Positions 23,742-31,220 of a stretch of 64,000 nt of DNA are shown here, in pieces. The notes beneath the pieces are model-generated. The model was not told the DNA's origin. It searched no databases and saw only the letters and a program-made list of their open reading frames with translations. A program made the translations under genes and the position numbers. Location of the stretch: positions 1 through 64,000 of the forward strand of contig CAWACR010000010.1 in NCBI GenBank assembly GCA_963780675.1, given 5' to 3'. Each line of letters opens with the position of its first letter. The stretch's first letter is position 1. This DNA comes from JAHECE01 sp963780675 (lineage in GTDB: Bacteria; Actinomycetota; Actinomycetes; Actinomycetales; JAHECE01).

Positions 23742-24602
23742 TCATCGCTGGGCCCGGGCGGAGGCGTAGAGGCAGACGGCAGCCGCGGTCGCGAGGTTCA
23801 GCGACTCGGCGTGGCCGTGGATCGGGACGCGGACCGCCGCGTCGGCGAGGGTGCGCTCCTCCTCGCTCAGCCCGTGTGCCTCGTTGCCGAACAGCCACGC
23901 CGTCGGCGCCGAGAGGTCCGGGCGGGTGCCGCCGTCGTCCTCGCGTCCGCTTCGGGTGGTCACGCCGTCGAGGAGGTCGTCGAGGTCGTGCTCCCCCGCG
24001 CCGTCGGCCGCCAGGACCGAGAGGCCGCCCGCGCGGAGCGCGGCGAGCGCCTCGGCGAGCGGCACCCCCGTCACCACAGGCAGGTGGAACAGCGACCCGG
24101 CCGTGGCCCGGACGACCTTGGGGTTGAGGACGTCCACGCTGGTGGTGGCGAGGACGACGGCGTCCGCGCCCGCGGCGTCCGCCGCCCGGATCACGGTGCC
24201 GGCGTTGCCGGGGTCGCGGACCGCGGCGAGCACCGCGACCAGTCGCGGGGATCGCGCGACGACGGCGTCCAGGTCGGTGCGCTCGACCCGCACGACGGCG
24301 AGCACGCCCTGGGCGTCCGGGCTCATCACCTCCAGGACCTCGGGCGTCGCGAGGTGCACGCGCGCGCCGGCCGCGCGGGCGCCGTCGTCCATCTCGGGGT
24401 AACGCTCGGCGGCCGCCGGGGTCAGGTAGACGTCGCGGACGCGCCCGGTGGCCCAGCGGACCGCCTCACGCACGCCCTGCGGCCCCTCGACGAGGAACAG
24501 CCCGTGCCGCAGACGCGCCGAACGCCCGGCCAGCGCCCGCACCGACCGCACCCGCTCGCTGCGGGGATTGGTCAGCTCGGGGCCGTCCGGGCGTTCGGTC
24601 AC
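23742..24602 (-). CDS. TrmH/SpoU-family RNA methyltransferase
   Basis: About 286 residues from GTG at 24600-24602. It has the SPOUT trefoil-knot motifs: motif 1 VRDPGNAGTVIRAADAAG (about 122-139), motif 2 LFGNEAHGLSEEE and motif 3 HGHAESLNLATAAAVCLY near the C-terminus, the part that binds S-adenosylmethionine. The N-terminal segment FLVEGPQGVREAV is the substrate-binding domain of 23S rRNA 2'-O-methyltransferases. It lies between rplT and thpR and so belongs to a translation-related block. Exact target nucleotide unknown. Confidence 0.9.
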   Translation of the reverse strand: MTERPDGPELTNPRSERVRSVRALAGRSARLRHGLFLVEGPQGVREAVRWATGRVRDVYLTPAAAERYPEMDDGARAAGARVHLATPEVLEVMSPDAQGVLAVVRVERTDLDAVVARSPRLVAVLAAVRDPGNAGTVIRAADAAGADAVVLATTSVDVLNPKVVRATAGSLFHLPVVTGVPLAEALAALRAGGLSVLAADGAGEHDLDDLLDGVTTRSGREDDGGTRPDLSAPTAWLFGNEAHGLSEEERTLADAAVRVPIHGHAESLNLATAAAVCLYASARAQR

Positions 24603-24631
24603 GTGGTGCCCTGCGGGTCGGCGCGTGGAGG

Positions 24632-25012
24632 TCAGGCCGCGGGGGCGTTGACGTCCGCGGGCAGGTTCTCCTTCGCGATGCCGACGAGCGCGGTGAACGC
24701 GGCGGGCTCGTTGACCGCGAGCTCGGCGAGCATGCGGCGGTCGACCTCGACACCCGCGGCCTTGAGGCCCTGGATGAAGCGGTTGTAGGTCATGCCGTTC
24801 TCGCGCACCGCAGCGTTGATGCGCTGGATCCACAGCCGGCGGAAGTCACCCTTGCGGGCGCGCCGGTCGCGGTAGGCGTAGGTCATCGAGTGGGTGACCT
24901 GCTCCTTCGCCTTGCGGTAGAGGCGCGAGCGCTGGCCGCGGTAACCGCTGGCGCGCTCGAGGGTGGTGCGGCGCTTCTTCTGGGCGTTGACCGCCCGCTT
25001 GACGCGTGCCAC
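24632..25012 (-). CDS. rplT: 50S ribosomal protein L20
   Basis: 126 residues. MARVKRAVNAQKKRRTTLER and RKGDFRRLWIQRINAAVREN are diagnostic. It binds 23S rRNA early in assembly and in several bacteria represses its own operon. The Ala-rich tail (ADVNAPAA) is common in actinobacteria. Third gene of infC-rpmI-rplT, starting 27 bases after rpmI. Confidence 0.98.
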   Translation of the reverse strand: MARVKRAVNAQKKRRTTLERASGYRGQRSRLYRKAKEQVTHSMTYAYRDRRARKGDFRRLWIQRINAAVRENGMTYNRFIQGLKAAGVEVDRRMLAELAVNEPAAFTALVGIAKENLPADVNAPAA

Positions 25013-25039
25013 GTCGTACTCCTTGGGGTGTTGGGCGGC

Positions 25040-25234
25040 TTACTTGCCGAGCAGCTTCTTGACCTTCTTGACGTCGGCGGGGGACACGACCTCGTCCATC
25101 GCCAGCCGACGGGTGCGCTTGCTCGGCTTGACCTCGAAGAGGTGCCGGCGGTTCGCCTGCTCGCGCATCACCTTGCCGCTCCCGGTGACCCGGAAGCGCT
25201 TCTTGGCACCGGAGTGCGTCTTGTTCTTCGGCAT
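25040..25234 (-). CDS. rpmI: 50S ribosomal protein L35
   Basis: 64 residues: MPKNKTHSGAKKRFRVTGSG to KKVKKLLGK, full family length. An ATG 12 bases upstream (25246) is in frame but would add MRMT, which the family lacks, so I start at 25234. Separated from infC by a spacer with a strong hairpin. Confidence 0.98.
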   Translation of the reverse strand: MPKNKTHSGAKKRFRVTGSGKVMREQANRRHLFEVKPSKRTRRLAMDEVVSPADVKKVKKLLGK

Positions 25235-25287
25235 CGTCATCCTCACTTGGCCTCACCGCGCCCGGGTGGGTGCGGATCGGTGCTAAT

Positions 25288-25315
25288 CGGCGCGGGGCAG
25301 TGCGGCCCCGCGCCG
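25288..25315 (-). terminator. Hairpin between infC and rpmI
   Basis: Perfect 11-bp stem (25288-25298 with 25305-25315) and a six-base loop, followed on the minus strand by GATTAGC with no T-run. Probably a partial attenuator or RNA-processing point that sets the ratio of IF-3 to L35/L20. Confidence 0.5.
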
Positions 25316-25325
25316 GGGTTTCGGG

Positions 25326-26369
25326 TCAGCCGGCCTCGGGGGGAGACGGCTTGCGGGGGGGTGTCGCCCGTGGCGCCGGCGCCGGGGACGGGGTGCCGGT
25401 GGGGCGCGGCGTCGTCGGCCTCGGGGTGGCCGGCCTCGGCGCTCCTTCGGTCGGACGCGGAGCCGGCGGGCGAGGCGCCGGTGCGGCCGGCCGCGCGGCC
25501 GGCTGGGCCGGGCGAGGGGCCGGGGTGCCGGGCCTCGGCGTGGACGCCGGAGCCGAGCGGGGGGCGGCCGGCTGGGCGGGCCGCGTCGGTGCCTGGGCCG
25601 GGCGAGGCGCCGGCGCCGAGGGCGACGACGACGGCGCGGCGGCCGGTGTGGCGGGCCGCGGAGCGGCGGCAGGAACCTGGGCCGGAGCGGGCGCCGACTC
25701 CTGGGCAGCCGGTGCGGGCGCCGGGGCGACCTCGGCAGCGGGCGCGTTGGCCTCGGCGGCGAGCGCGGCGGCCGGGACCGAAGCCGCGGCGACGTCGAAC
25801 TCGACCTCCGTCGGCGACGTGTCGCGCGGGCGACGACGGGGCTCGGGGCGCACCTCGGACTTCTTCTTCGTCGGCGCGAGAACCATGATCATGTTGCGGC
25901 CGTCGAGTCGGGGCGAGCTCTCGACGATGCCGAGCTCGGCGACGTCGTCGGCGAGGCGCATGAGGAGCCGCATGCCGGCCTCGGGACGCGACTGCTCGCG
26001 ACCACGGAACATGATCATGATTTTGACCTTGTCCCCGGCCGTGAGGAATCGCTCGACGTGGCCCTTCTTGGTGCCGTAGTCGTGCGGGTCGATCTTGAGG
26101 CGGAAGCGGATCTCCTTGAGCACCGTGTTCGCCTGGTTGCGCCGGGCGTCGCGCGCCTTCATGGCCGACTCGTACTTGAACTTGCCGTAGTCCATGAGCT
26201 TGCACACGGGCGGGCGGGCGTCGGGGGCCACCTCGACGAGGTCGAGGTCCGCCTCCTGCGCCAGCCGAAGGGCGTCCTCGACCCGCACGATGCCGACCTG
26301 CTCGCCGTTCGGGCCGACCAGTCGCACCTCAGGCACGCGGATCCGGTCGTTGATGCGGGGCTCGCTGAT
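25326..26369 (-). CDS. infC: Translation initiation factor IF-3 with long Pro/Ala-rich tail
   Basis: 347 residues. The IF-3 core occupies residues 1-180: SEPRINDRIRVPEVRLVG, CKLMDYGKFKYE, and the C-domain KEIRFRLKIDPHDYGTKK, KIMIMFRGRE, MIMVLAPTKKK. The start codon is ATC (26367-26369), set by a GAGGAG six bases upstream and by homology; no ATG or GTG fits. Non-AUG starts on infC are known in other bacteria, where IF-3 discriminates against its own message. After the core comes a low-complexity tail of about 165 residues, dominated by Pro, Ala and Arg, much longer than in typical IF-3. Confidence 0.95.
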   Translation of the reverse strand: MSEPRINDRIRVPEVRLVGPNGEQVGIVRVEDALRLAQEADLDLVEVAPDARPPVCKLMDYGKFKYESAMKARDARRNQANTVLKEIRFRLKIDPHDYGTKKGHVERFLTAGDKVKIMIMFRGREQSRPEAGMRLLMRLADDVAELGIVESSPRLDGRNMIMVLAPTKKKSEVRPEPRRRPRDTSPTEVEFDVAAASVPAAALAAEANAPAAEVAPAPAPAAQESAPAPAQVPAAAPRPATPAAAPSSSPSAPAPRPAQAPTRPAQPAAPRSAPASTPRPGTPAPRPAQPAARPAAPAPRPPAPRPTEGAPRPATPRPTTPRPTGTPSPAPAPRATPPRKPSPPEAG

Positions 26370-26375
26370 GTGCTG

Positions 26376-26381
26376 CTCCTC
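26376..26381 (-). promoter_or_regulatory. Shine-Dalgarno sequence fixing the ATC start of infC
   Basis: Minus strand GAGGAG, six bases from the ATC codon at 26369-26367. The good spacing supports initiation at ATC and the autoregulation known for infC. Confidence 0.75.
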
Positions 26382-26416
26382 ACGCGTTCGTGGTGGTCGA
26401 CCGCCACACACGGGAA

Positions 26417-26448
26417 AGGCCCCCGGGCGCGGGTGCACGCGGGGGCCT
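26417..26448 (-). terminator. Attenuator-like hairpin in the infC leader
   Basis: Arms 26440-26448 (AGGCCCCCG, minus strand) and 26417-26425 pair over 9 bp, followed on the minus strand by TTTCCC. It sits about 35 bases before the ribosome-binding site, where L20- or IF3-responsive attenuators are found in other bacteria. A second hairpin, 26581-26597 (CTGGGC/GCCCAG), lies further up in the leader. Confidence 0.5.
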
Positions 26449-26611
26449 CGAACGGTCGACGCGGGCGCGCACCGTCAGGCGCGCGAACGCGTGCGATCGC
26501 GCCATCCGGGGATGACGCGGCTCGCAGACCGGAACCCAGCCTCTGGACGAGACTCAGGTGGGAGGAACTCCGCTTGCGCACTGGGCACAAGGCCCAGTCG
26601 GTCGATTGCAC

Positions 26612-26617
26612 AGATTA
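26612..26617 (-). promoter_or_regulatory. Possible -10 of the infC operon promoter
   Basis: Minus strand TAATCT at the upstream end of the infC leader. No convincing -35 is seen 16-18 bases away, so this is a weak call. It would give a leader of about 235 bases. Confidence 0.35.
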
Positions 26618-26689
26618 GCACGGCGAGCCGCAGGGGCGCCGTGCGCGGGGCGCGTTCGGTCGCCCCGCGCCCGCTTCGTCCCCCGGCCC

Positions 26690-26742
26690 AGGGTGAGGGT
26701 GAGGTCGAGGTCGGGGGCGAGGTCGGGGTCGAGGTCGGGGTC
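26690..26742. repeat. GAGGTCGGGG-type short repeats
   Basis: A run of GAGGTCGAGGTCGGGG-like units, about six bases in period, between infC and the protease gene. It is a low-complexity tract without a visible gene. Confidence 0.6.
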
Positions 26743-26750
26743 CAGCGGAT

Positions 26751-26799
26751 CGCGAACATCCGGTTGGTTCGCGAACATCCGGTTGGTTCGCGAACATCG
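26751..26799. repeat. 19-bp tandem repeat containing TTCGCGAA
   Basis: Two full copies of cgcgaacatccggttggtt (26751-26769, 26770-26788) and a partial third (26789-26799). The palindrome TTCGCGAA occurs at each junction (26768-26775, 26787-26794), with looser GTTCGCGA, CGATGTTCGC and GTTCG copies to about 26,845. It lies just downstream of the protease gene. No spacers, so not CRISPR. Confidence 0.8.
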
Positions 26800-26876
26800 G
26801 GAGTTCGCGACCTGCCTCGATGTTCGCCGTCTGCCCGGGTGTTCGTGATGTCTGGCCGAGAGCGCGCGTCCGGGGA

Positions 26877-27994
26877 TCACGGTCCGGACGAACCGGTCCG
26901 CCGGTCCGGCAGATGCGTCAGGGAAGCGGTCACCACAAGGTTGCCGCCAGCCGTCAGCGCCGTGGTGTAGACCGCCTGGGTGTTGGCGTTGAAGATCGGG
27001 CCGTGGAGGTAGGTCTGGCCGCTGTAGCCGTAGGAGTTCACGGAGATCTGGGTGCCCTTGCCGCTTCCGGTCTGTGTCGTGTTGAACGGCGTGAACCACG
27101 GGCCGCCGGAGCATCCGCCCGTCATGTCGGACGCGACGCGGTACGTCGCGTTGCCGTTCAGGGGGTCGAGCCCCAGCGCGCCGCGCGAGTACACGAGGTC
27201 CTTGCCGGCGTACTTCCCAGCCGCCGGGTAGCCGAAGAGGAACGTGTCCGGACCGCCGGACACGGCCGTGAAGGAGACCGCCTGCGTCCCGACCGTCAGG
27301 TCGAGCTGCGCCAACGTGTCTGGTCTTGCCGCCCGGCCCTACCACCGCGACGGCGAAGTCATGTCGGGTGGCCTGCGAGTTGAAGCTGCCGGCCGACCGG
27401 AATCCGCTGTCGATCACGAGCGCCGACGCGGTCCAGCAACCGTAGAGCGTCTGGGCGCAGAAGGAGCCGCTCGTCGTGAGGTTCGCCGGCGAGGCGTCAT
27501 AGTTCGGGACGAACATCCAGTTGGACGCGAACCGGCCGCCTGCCGACCAGTCGTACGCGCAGTGCGCGGCTGTCAGCACCAGGGAGCGCGCGGCGTCGGT
27601 GTCCGGGATGACGGACGCCGAGCAGACGTAGTACGAGGTGCCGAACGCGAAGAGCACCTTGCCCGTGGTCTCCTGCACGGTGCCCTTGCCGGTGGCTCCG
27701 GTCCACGAGGCACCGAGAACGCTCGTCGAGCCCGCCCCCGCCCCCGCCCCCGCCGGGCCGCTTGGCCGGGACGGGCGCCCGGACTTGACTGAACCGCCCC
27801 GTCGCCGGGTCGAACTCGAAGTCCCGCGGCACCGCCTGGGCGACCCGCGCCGGGGTCCAGAAGTCGACGATCCGCTGGTGCTCGGACCGCGCCTCATCCC
27901 CCCGCTCGGACACTGCCTGCGCCGGCGCCACGCCCGCGATGAGCAGCAGCATCCCTGTGAGCGCGACCAGCGCCCTCCTGATGGTCATCCGCAT
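26877..27994 (-). CDS. Secreted trypsin-like serine protease (two frame breaks)
   Basis: Begins MRMTIRRALVALTGMLLL with a hydrophobic stretch and APAQA as a probable signal-peptidase site near residue 27. The catalytic domain shows all three S1 residues: His in VLTAAHC, Asp in ATRHDFAVAVV, Ser in MTGGCSGGPW. The reading frame changes twice: in a Gly-coding tract of repeated GGGGGC (27731-27753) and near 27315, where one extra A lies between GPGGKT and DTLAQL. Removing two bases gives 372 codons. Either sequencing error, as elsewhere in this window, or a recently inactivated gene. Probably an exported peptidase; substrate unknown. Confidence 0.8.
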
Positions 27995-28098
27995 GGGACC
28001 TCCCCGGCACCGTGACTCCGCGGCCCGCCCGCGCGAACCTGATCACCACGGTACTCAGGATCAACACGGTACTCAGGCCGACAAGCCCCCACCTCCTC

Positions 28099-28162
28099 TC
28101 GCCGAACGCGGGGTTATGGGTCGAATGGGCGCCCATTCGACCCATAACCCCGCGTTCGGCGA
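28099..28162. repeat. 64-bp perfect palindrome (2 x 32 bp, no loop)
   Basis: The left arm 28099-28130 is the exact reverse complement of the right arm 28131-28162; the centre is GGGCGCCC. It lies in the 190-base gap between the protease (minus, starting 27994) and the GerW-like gene (plus, starting 28185), only 22 bases before the latter. Not an end-of-gene terminator given the divergent genes; it may be a mobile palindromic unit, a cruciform or a protein-binding site. Confidence 0.9.
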
Positions 28163-28184
28163 AGGGGGGTGCGAGGCTGGATCC

Positions 28185-28751
28185 ATGACCCAGGAGAACG
28201 CCCCCCGCCACGGCCACGTCGACCTGATCACGGACGCCGCTCGCGACGCCCTCAACGTGCGCCGAGCGTTCGGCGACCCGGTGGTCCACGGCGACGTCAC
28301 CGTCATCCCCGTCGCCCGCGTCATGGGTGGCAACGGCATCGGCTTCGGCTCCGGCGCCCTGGACGCGCGCCGCGCCGGCTCCCCCTCCGAGGAGAGCGAG
28401 CGCAGCACGGAGGGTGGCGGCAAGGGCGACGGCGGAGGCGGCGGCTTCGGCGTCCGGGTGCGCCCGATCGGCGTCTTCGTCATCTCCGGCGACGACGCCG
28501 AGTGGCAGCCCACGCTCGACGTCACCCGCATCGTCCTGGCCGGCCAGGCCGTCGCCGTCGTGGCCGTCCTCGCGACCGCCCATGTGATCCGCTACAAGAT
28601 CGGTCACAGCACCCAGCCGATCGTCGCGCCGAGCCCCGCGGCCGCCCGCCTCGTCCGGCTCATCCCCAGGATCCCGCGGCCGCACCTGGTGCGCCGCACG
28701 GCGGTCGGAACGGCGCACGTGGTCGCCGCCCTGCTCGCGCGGCGGCACTGA
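28185..28751 (+). CDS. GerW/YtfJ family protein
   Basis: 188 residues. The central part (DPVVHGDVTVIPVARVMGG, GFGVRVRPIGVFVISGDDAEW) matches the GerW/YtfJ family, first named from Bacillus spore germination but common in non-sporulating actinobacteria. A Gly/Lys/Ser-rich linker (EGGGKGDGGGGG) interrupts the domain at about residues 82-93. A hydrophobic segment, VLAGQAVAVVAVLATAHVI, at about 118-136 and a basic C-terminus suggest membrane association. Function outside sporulation is unknown. Start chosen at the ATG after the palindrome. Confidence 0.78.
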   Translation: MTQENAPRHGHVDLITDAARDALNVRRAFGDPVVHGDVTVIPVARVMGGNGIGFGSGALDARRAGSPSEESERSTEGGGKGDGGGGGFGVRVRPIGVFVISGDDAEWQPTLDVTRIVLAGQAVAVVAVLATAHVIRYKIGHSTQPIVAPSPAAARLVRLIPRIPRPHLVRRTAVGTAHVVAALLARRH

Positions 28752-28780
28752 GCCGGGGCCGCCCAAGAGCCGGGCCGCAC

Positions 28781-29503
28781 TCACGCCGATGGCGCGGCCA
28801 CCACCCTCACCTCGAGGGAGTCCACGCGCTCGGCGACCACGGTCGAGGCGGCGAGCGCCGCACCGGCCGCCTCGACCACCGCATCGAGCCCCGCCCGGTC
28901 GAGCCCCGGCGGTACCCCGAGCACCACGCGCAGCTCCGCACGCGAACCCGGCTCGCACCGCACGGCCAGGACGCCCGGCACGTCCGCGAGCGCACCGGCG
29001 ACCCCCGCCGCCACCTCGGGATCGGCGTACGACGGCGCCCAGACCCGCCCCTGCGCGAGCGCCCACACGGCTGGCCGCGGCACGAGCACGGTCGCCGGGC
29101 CGCCCGGATCGAGCACCAGCAACCCGTCCGCCTCGGTCGCCGCCGCGAGCGCCGCCCGCACGCCCTCGACCGGCATCGGCCTCGCCGTCGGATCCCAGCG
29201 GGCCAGCGCGGCCACGCTCGAGAACGCCGGCACCGCGGCCCGGCCGTCGGGGGCCCGCACCGTCACCATCGCCGCGGAGGCCACCTTCTCCCCCGCGATC
29301 CCGTGGTCGCACTCGCCCGGCTCGGCCCGCTCGTCCAGGTGGGCCACCACCGGCACGAGGACCCGGGCCGTCGCCAGTGCGCTCACGACGGCGCGCAGCC
29401 GGGCGCCGTCGTCGGCCTCGCCCAGGGCGAGGGCCAGCTCCGGCGGGCAGGCGCCGTCGTCCCCCGCGAAGCGCGAGGTGGGCGGCAGTGCCCGGCCGGC
29501 CAC
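28781..29503 (-). CDS. SseB family protein
   Basis: About 240 residues. The N-terminal half (SALATARVLVPVVAHL, ATVLVPRPAVWALAQG) matches the SseB domain, and the C-terminus (PGSRAELRVVLGVPPGLD) resembles the SseB C-terminal region. The cellular role is not known. GTG at 29501-29503 starts 20 bases after the priA stop; no better start is visible. It is the third gene of hisH-priA-sseB, an order seen in related actinobacteria. Confidence 0.75.
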   Translation of the reverse strand: MAGRALPPTSRFAGDDGACPPELALALGEADDGARLRAVVSALATARVLVPVVAHLDERAEPGECDHGIAGEKVASAAMVTVRAPDGRAAVPAFSSVAALARWDPTARPMPVEGVRAALAAATEADGLLVLDPGGPATVLVPRPAVWALAQGRVWAPSYADPEVAAGVAGALADVPGVLAVRCEPGSRAELRVVLGVPPGLDRAGLDAVVEAAGAALAASTVVAERVDSLEVRVVAAPSA

Positions 29504-29522
29504 GACGTCGCCGCCCCGGGCC

Positions 29523-30254
29523 TCAGGGCCGGCCGGCGACGTCGAGCGCCTCGGGCAGCGTGAAGGCGCCCGCGTAGAGAGCCTTGCCGACGATGGCGCC
29601 CTCCACGCCGAGCGGGACGAGGTCGCGCAGGGCCTCGAGGTCGGCGAGGGAGGAGATGCCGCCGGAGGCGACCACGGGGGCCGAGGTGCGGGCGCAGACC
29701 TCGCGCAGCAGGTCGACGTTCGGGCCGCGCAGGGTGCCGTCCTTGGTGACGTCGGTGACGACGTAGCGGGAGCAACCATCGGCGTCCAGGCGAGCGAGGA
29801 CCTCCCAGAGGTCGCCGCCCTCGCGGGTCCAGCCACGCGCGGCCAGCGTGGTGCCGCGGACGTCGAGCCCGACGGCGACCCGGTCGCCGTGGCGGTCGAT
29901 CGCTCGGGCGGTCCAGTCCGGGTTCTCCAGGGCTGCGGTGCCGAGGTTCACGCGGCGCGCGCCGGAGGCGAGAGCCCGCTCGAGGGAGGCGTCGTCGCGG
30001 ATGCCGCCCGAGAGCTCCACGGCGACGTCGACGGCGCGGATGACCTCGGCGAGGAGGTCGGCGTTGCTGCCGCGGCCGAAGGCGGCGTCGAGGTCGACGA
30101 GGTGGATCCACTCCGCGCCGTCGGCCTCCCACGCCTTCGCGGCGGCCATCGGGTCGCCGTAGGAGGTCTCGGAGCCGGCCTCGCCCTGGACGAGTCGGAC
30201 GGCCTGGCCGGCGACGACGTCGACGGCGGGCAGGAGCTCCAGGCGTGCGGTCAC
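29523..30254 (-). CDS. priA: Phosphoribosyl isomerase A (HisA/PriA)
   Basis: 243-residue (beta-alpha)8 barrel that isomerises ProFAR in histidine synthesis; in actinobacteria the same enzyme usually also performs the TrpF reaction. The catalytic Asp residues are in LLPAVDVVAGQAVRL (near residue 11) and VVTDVTKDGTLRGPN (near 175). The two phosphate-binding loops VELSGGIRDD and VVASGGISSL are clear. GTG at 30252-30254 with GAAGGA upstream. It follows hisH by 65 bases. Dual function is inferred from the lineage. Confidence 0.93.
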   Translation of the reverse strand: MTARLELLPAVDVVAGQAVRLVQGEAGSETSYGDPMAAAKAWEADGAEWIHLVDLDAAFGRGSNADLLAEVIRAVDVAVELSGGIRDDASLERALASGARRVNLGTAALENPDWTARAIDRHGDRVAVGLDVRGTTLAARGWTREGGDLWEVLARLDADGCSRYVVTDVTKDGTLRGPNVDLLREVCARTSAPVVASGGISSLADLEALRDLVPLGVEGAIVGKALYAGAFTLPEALDVAGRP

Positions 30255-30319
30255 GGGGGTCCTTCTCTCGGGTGGGCGTGCGGGAGGGCGGGCGAGGGGT
30301 GGGGGCGCCGTCGTCGGCG

Positions 30320-30970
30320 TCAGGCGAGGGAGGCGACCCAGTTGCGCAGGAGGTGCGCCCCGGCGTCGCCCGACTTCTCGGGGTGGAACTGGGTGGCGGC
30401 GAGCGCGCCGTTCTCGACGGCGGCGACGAAGCGGTCCCCGTGCTCGCTCCACGTCACGCGCGGCAGGCGCGTGCGCGAACCGGACGCGCCGAGCGCGGCG
30501 GCGGGGTCGGTGAGCACGGCGTAGGAGTGGACGAAGTAGAAGCGCTCGGCCTCGACGCCGCGGAAGAGGTCGGTGTCGGCGGGGGGACGGACGGGCGACC
30601 ACCCCATGTGGGGGACGACGTCGGCGTGGAGGCGCTCGACGACACCCGGCCACTGGGCCAGGCCGGGGGTCCGGGTGCCGTGCTCGACGCCGAGGTCGAA
30701 CATCACCTGCATGCCCACGCAGATCCCGAGCACGGGGCGTCCGCCGGCCAGGCGCCGCTCGACGAGGCGGGGGGCGCCGACGGCCTGGAGGCCGTGCATC
30801 ACCGCGGCGAAGGCGCCGACGCCGGGGACCACGAGGCCGTCCGCCTCGGCGGCGCGGGTGGGGTCGGCGGTGAGCTCGACGGCCGCGCCCACCCGCTCGA
30901 GGGCACGGACGGCGGACCGGACGTTGCCCGACCCGTAGTCGAGGACGACGACGCTCGGTGGGCTGGTCAC
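30320..30970 (-). CDS. hisH: Imidazole glycerol phosphate synthase subunit HisH
   Basis: Class I glutaminase subunit, about 216 residues, that supplies ammonia to HisF. The nucleophile Cys is in GICVGMQVMF, the catalytic His-x-Glu in QFHPEKSGDAG, and the N-terminus VVVLDYGSGNVRS is standard. GTG at 30968-30970 is seven bases after TACCCT. hisF is not in this window. Confidence 0.95.
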   Translation of the reverse strand: MTSPPSVVVLDYGSGNVRSAVRALERVGAAVELTADPTRAAEADGLVVPGVGAFAAVMHGLQAVGAPRLVERRLAGGRPVLGICVGMQVMFDLGVEHGTRTPGLAQWPGVVERLHADVVPHMGWSPVRPPADTDLFRGVEAERFYFVHSYAVLTDPAAALGASGSRTRLPRVTWSEHGDRFVAAVENGALAATQFHPEKSGDAGAHLLRNWVASLA

Positions 30971-30977
30971 GCCCGTG

Positions 30978-30983
30978 AGGGTA
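30978..30983 (-). promoter_or_regulatory. Predicted -10 of a leaderless hisH promoter
   Basis: Minus strand TACCCT, seven bases before the GTG of hisH; no Shine-Dalgarno in the gap. Confidence 0.45.
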
Positions 30984-31017
30984 CAAGCCCCGGCCCGATT
31001 CGCCCCAGCGAGGAGGG

Positions 31018-31052
31018 GTTCGTGAGGTCGAGGGACGCTCGACCTCACGAAC
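31018..31052. terminator. Perfect 15-bp stem, 5-base loop hairpin
   Basis: Arms 31018-31032 and 31038-31052 pair perfectly around GGACG. As with the hairpin at 22462, it lies between divergent genes (hisH and the cys operon) and has no T-run. CTCGACCTC repeats again just downstream. Confidence 0.55.
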
Positions 31053-31137
31053 GAGAGGGCTCGACCTCGGCGCGGAAGGGGGCTGCGCGACGTCCCAGGA
31101 TGTGGACGCCCCTCGACGTCCCGTGAGACGGGGCGGT

Positions 31138-31143
31138 TAGCCT
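31138..31143 (+). promoter_or_regulatory. Predicted promoter of the sulfate assimilation operon
   Basis: TAGCCT (-10), seven bases before the ATG of the leader peptide; TCGACG (31113-31118) may be the -35 with a long, 19-base spacer. Transcription would start at or next to the ATG, so the peptide would be translated without a leader. Confidence 0.5.
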
Positions 31144-31150
31144 GCTGGTC

Positions 31151-31198
31151 ATGGCGCCTATCCGACCGCAGACCCGAATGTGTTGTCGCTGTCACTGA
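31151..31198 (+). CDS. Cysteine-rich leader peptide (15 aa)
   Basis: A tiny open frame, MAPIRPQTRMCCRCH then TGA, 101 bases before nirA. Three of its last five residues are Cys. Small Cys-cluster upstream ORFs are known before cysteine and sulfate genes in mycobacteria, where translation of the Cys codons controls expression of the operon (cysteine-responsive attenuation). The -10 seven bases upstream supports leaderless expression. A 6-bp hairpin follows at 31221-31239. The interpretation is inferred from composition and position. Confidence 0.75.
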   Translation: MAPIRPQTRMCCRCH

Positions 31199-31220
31199 CG
31201 CGCGCCTGACTCACCCCGAG

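Noticed and set aside
26751..26799. Repeat array as a CRISPR or as LexA boxes
   Set aside because: There are no spacers, units are 19 bases, and the CGAAC...GTTCG halves are separated by 7-9 bases instead of the 4 required for a LexA site.
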